A stretch of 64,000 bases of DNA from NCBI GenBank assembly GCA_034506395.1, contig JAPDPQ010000008.1, positions 108,174 to 172,173 on the forward strand, written 5' to 3'. A program made the position numbers and the translations under genes. Each line of letters starts with the position of its first letter. Position 1 is the stretch's first letter. This stretch comes from a candidate division KSB1 bacterium (lineage in GTDB: Bacteria > Zhuqueibacterota > Zhuqueibacteria > Thermofontimicrobiales > Thermofontimicrobiaceae). Positions 63,810 to 64,000 of the stretch are shown one piece after another. The notes below the pieces were generated by a model that worked only from the letters and a program-made list of their open reading frames with translations, had not been told where the DNA came from and did no database searches.

Positions 63810-64000
63810 CTTTCGAGCTCCTTGAATAATTCATCGACGCTGTTGACCTGATGAAGCTCTTGACCTGCTTCTGATTTTCGGATCGTTTCTGCCGTGAGCT
63901 CGTTAGGGATTTTGATCTCAAACGGAATGCCGTTATGAAGCGCTACTTGAGTTAAATACATTGCAATGGCTTCTGATAATGAAATGTTCAGTTTATTTAG
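63806..64000 (-). CDS. RelB/DinJ-family antitoxin (N-terminus outside window)
   Basis: The last 64 codons of a minus-strand gene that continues past the right edge. ISLSEAIAMYLTQVALHNGIPF is the DinJ/RelB ribbon-helix-helix second helix region; the acidic C-terminal tail (NSVDELFKELES) is the toxin-binding part. The pair with the YafQ-like toxin is co-translated. Autoregulation at a promoter outside the window is expected for this family. Confidence 0.87.
   Translation of the reverse strand, partial: LNKLNISLSEAIAMYLTQVALHNGIPFEIKIPNELTAETIRKSEAGQELHQVNSVDELFKELES

Overview
The window is a gene-dense bacterial chromosome segment, almost all transcribed on the + strand. It fits a member of the FCB superphylum, probably an uncultured lineage near Calditrichota or KSB1. 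That placement is an inference from family content: a YCF48-type propeller with a type IX-style C-terminal sorting tail, a GWxTD-domain protein, a DUF5683 membrane protein, lamin-tail-domain surface proteins with FlgD-like tails, a bacterial serine palmitoyltransferase and a CIRCE-controlled groESL. No rRNA, tRNA, CRISPR array or insertion sequence was recognised.

Layout. 1-3.8 kb: a possible sphingolipid locus (partial acyltransferase-like gene and serine palmitoyltransferase on the minus strand, a short-chain dehydrogenase on the plus strand), then a Mut7-C nuclease and a small protein. 3.8-8.7 kb: two exported proteins on the minus strand, an S9 peptidase lipoprotein and a three-LTD surface protein. 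9-16.5 kb: secD-secF-STAS, purA and groES-groEL. 16.5-23.8 kb: a long run starting from a near-consensus promoter (folK, deoxynucleoside kinase, a 59-residue membrane protein, GAF/HD-GYP, DUF5683, NSS transporter, HD hydrolase, DUF2279, purF). 23.9-26.2 kb: UbiA prenyltransferase, ferredoxin and geranylgeranyl-reductase-family flavoprotein, the arrangement used for archaeal-type isoprenoid lipids. 26.3-27.2 kb: a TPR/CsgG-type gene broken by two in-frame stops. 27.3-35.3 kb: ftsY-rimO, GWxTD protein, LD-carboxypeptidase, purN, D-Ala-D-Ala dipeptidase, purH. 35.5-41.3 kb: mreB-mreC-mreD-PBP2-rodA, the cell-elongation machinery.

41.5-63.3 kb is envelope and exopolysaccharide territory: an outer-membrane barrel, a CpoB-like lipoprotein, a divergent glycogen-synthase-like protein lacking key residues, then a sigma-54-type promoter in front of a STAS-domain regulator and a Wza/Wzc/epimerase/WbaP/glycosyltransferase/asparagine-synthase series. 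No flippase or polymerase is visible, so the exopolysaccharide locus probably continues beyond the window. A YafQ/DinJ-type toxin-antitoxin pair runs off the right edge.

From 55.4 kb onward every intergenic gap holds at least one repeat or inverted-repeat element (heptamer arrays, CATTCCGA elements, several AT-rich palindromes). Such elements are essentially absent from the first 55 kb, which marks the right end as a plastic accessory region. The main leads are the UbiA-ferredoxin-reductase trio, the sigma-54 promoter with an in-frame micro-ORF ahead of the exopolysaccharide regulator, the probable glycogen-synthase pseudo-enzyme, the doubly nonsense-mutated TPR/CsgG gene and the composite heptamer repeat found twice.
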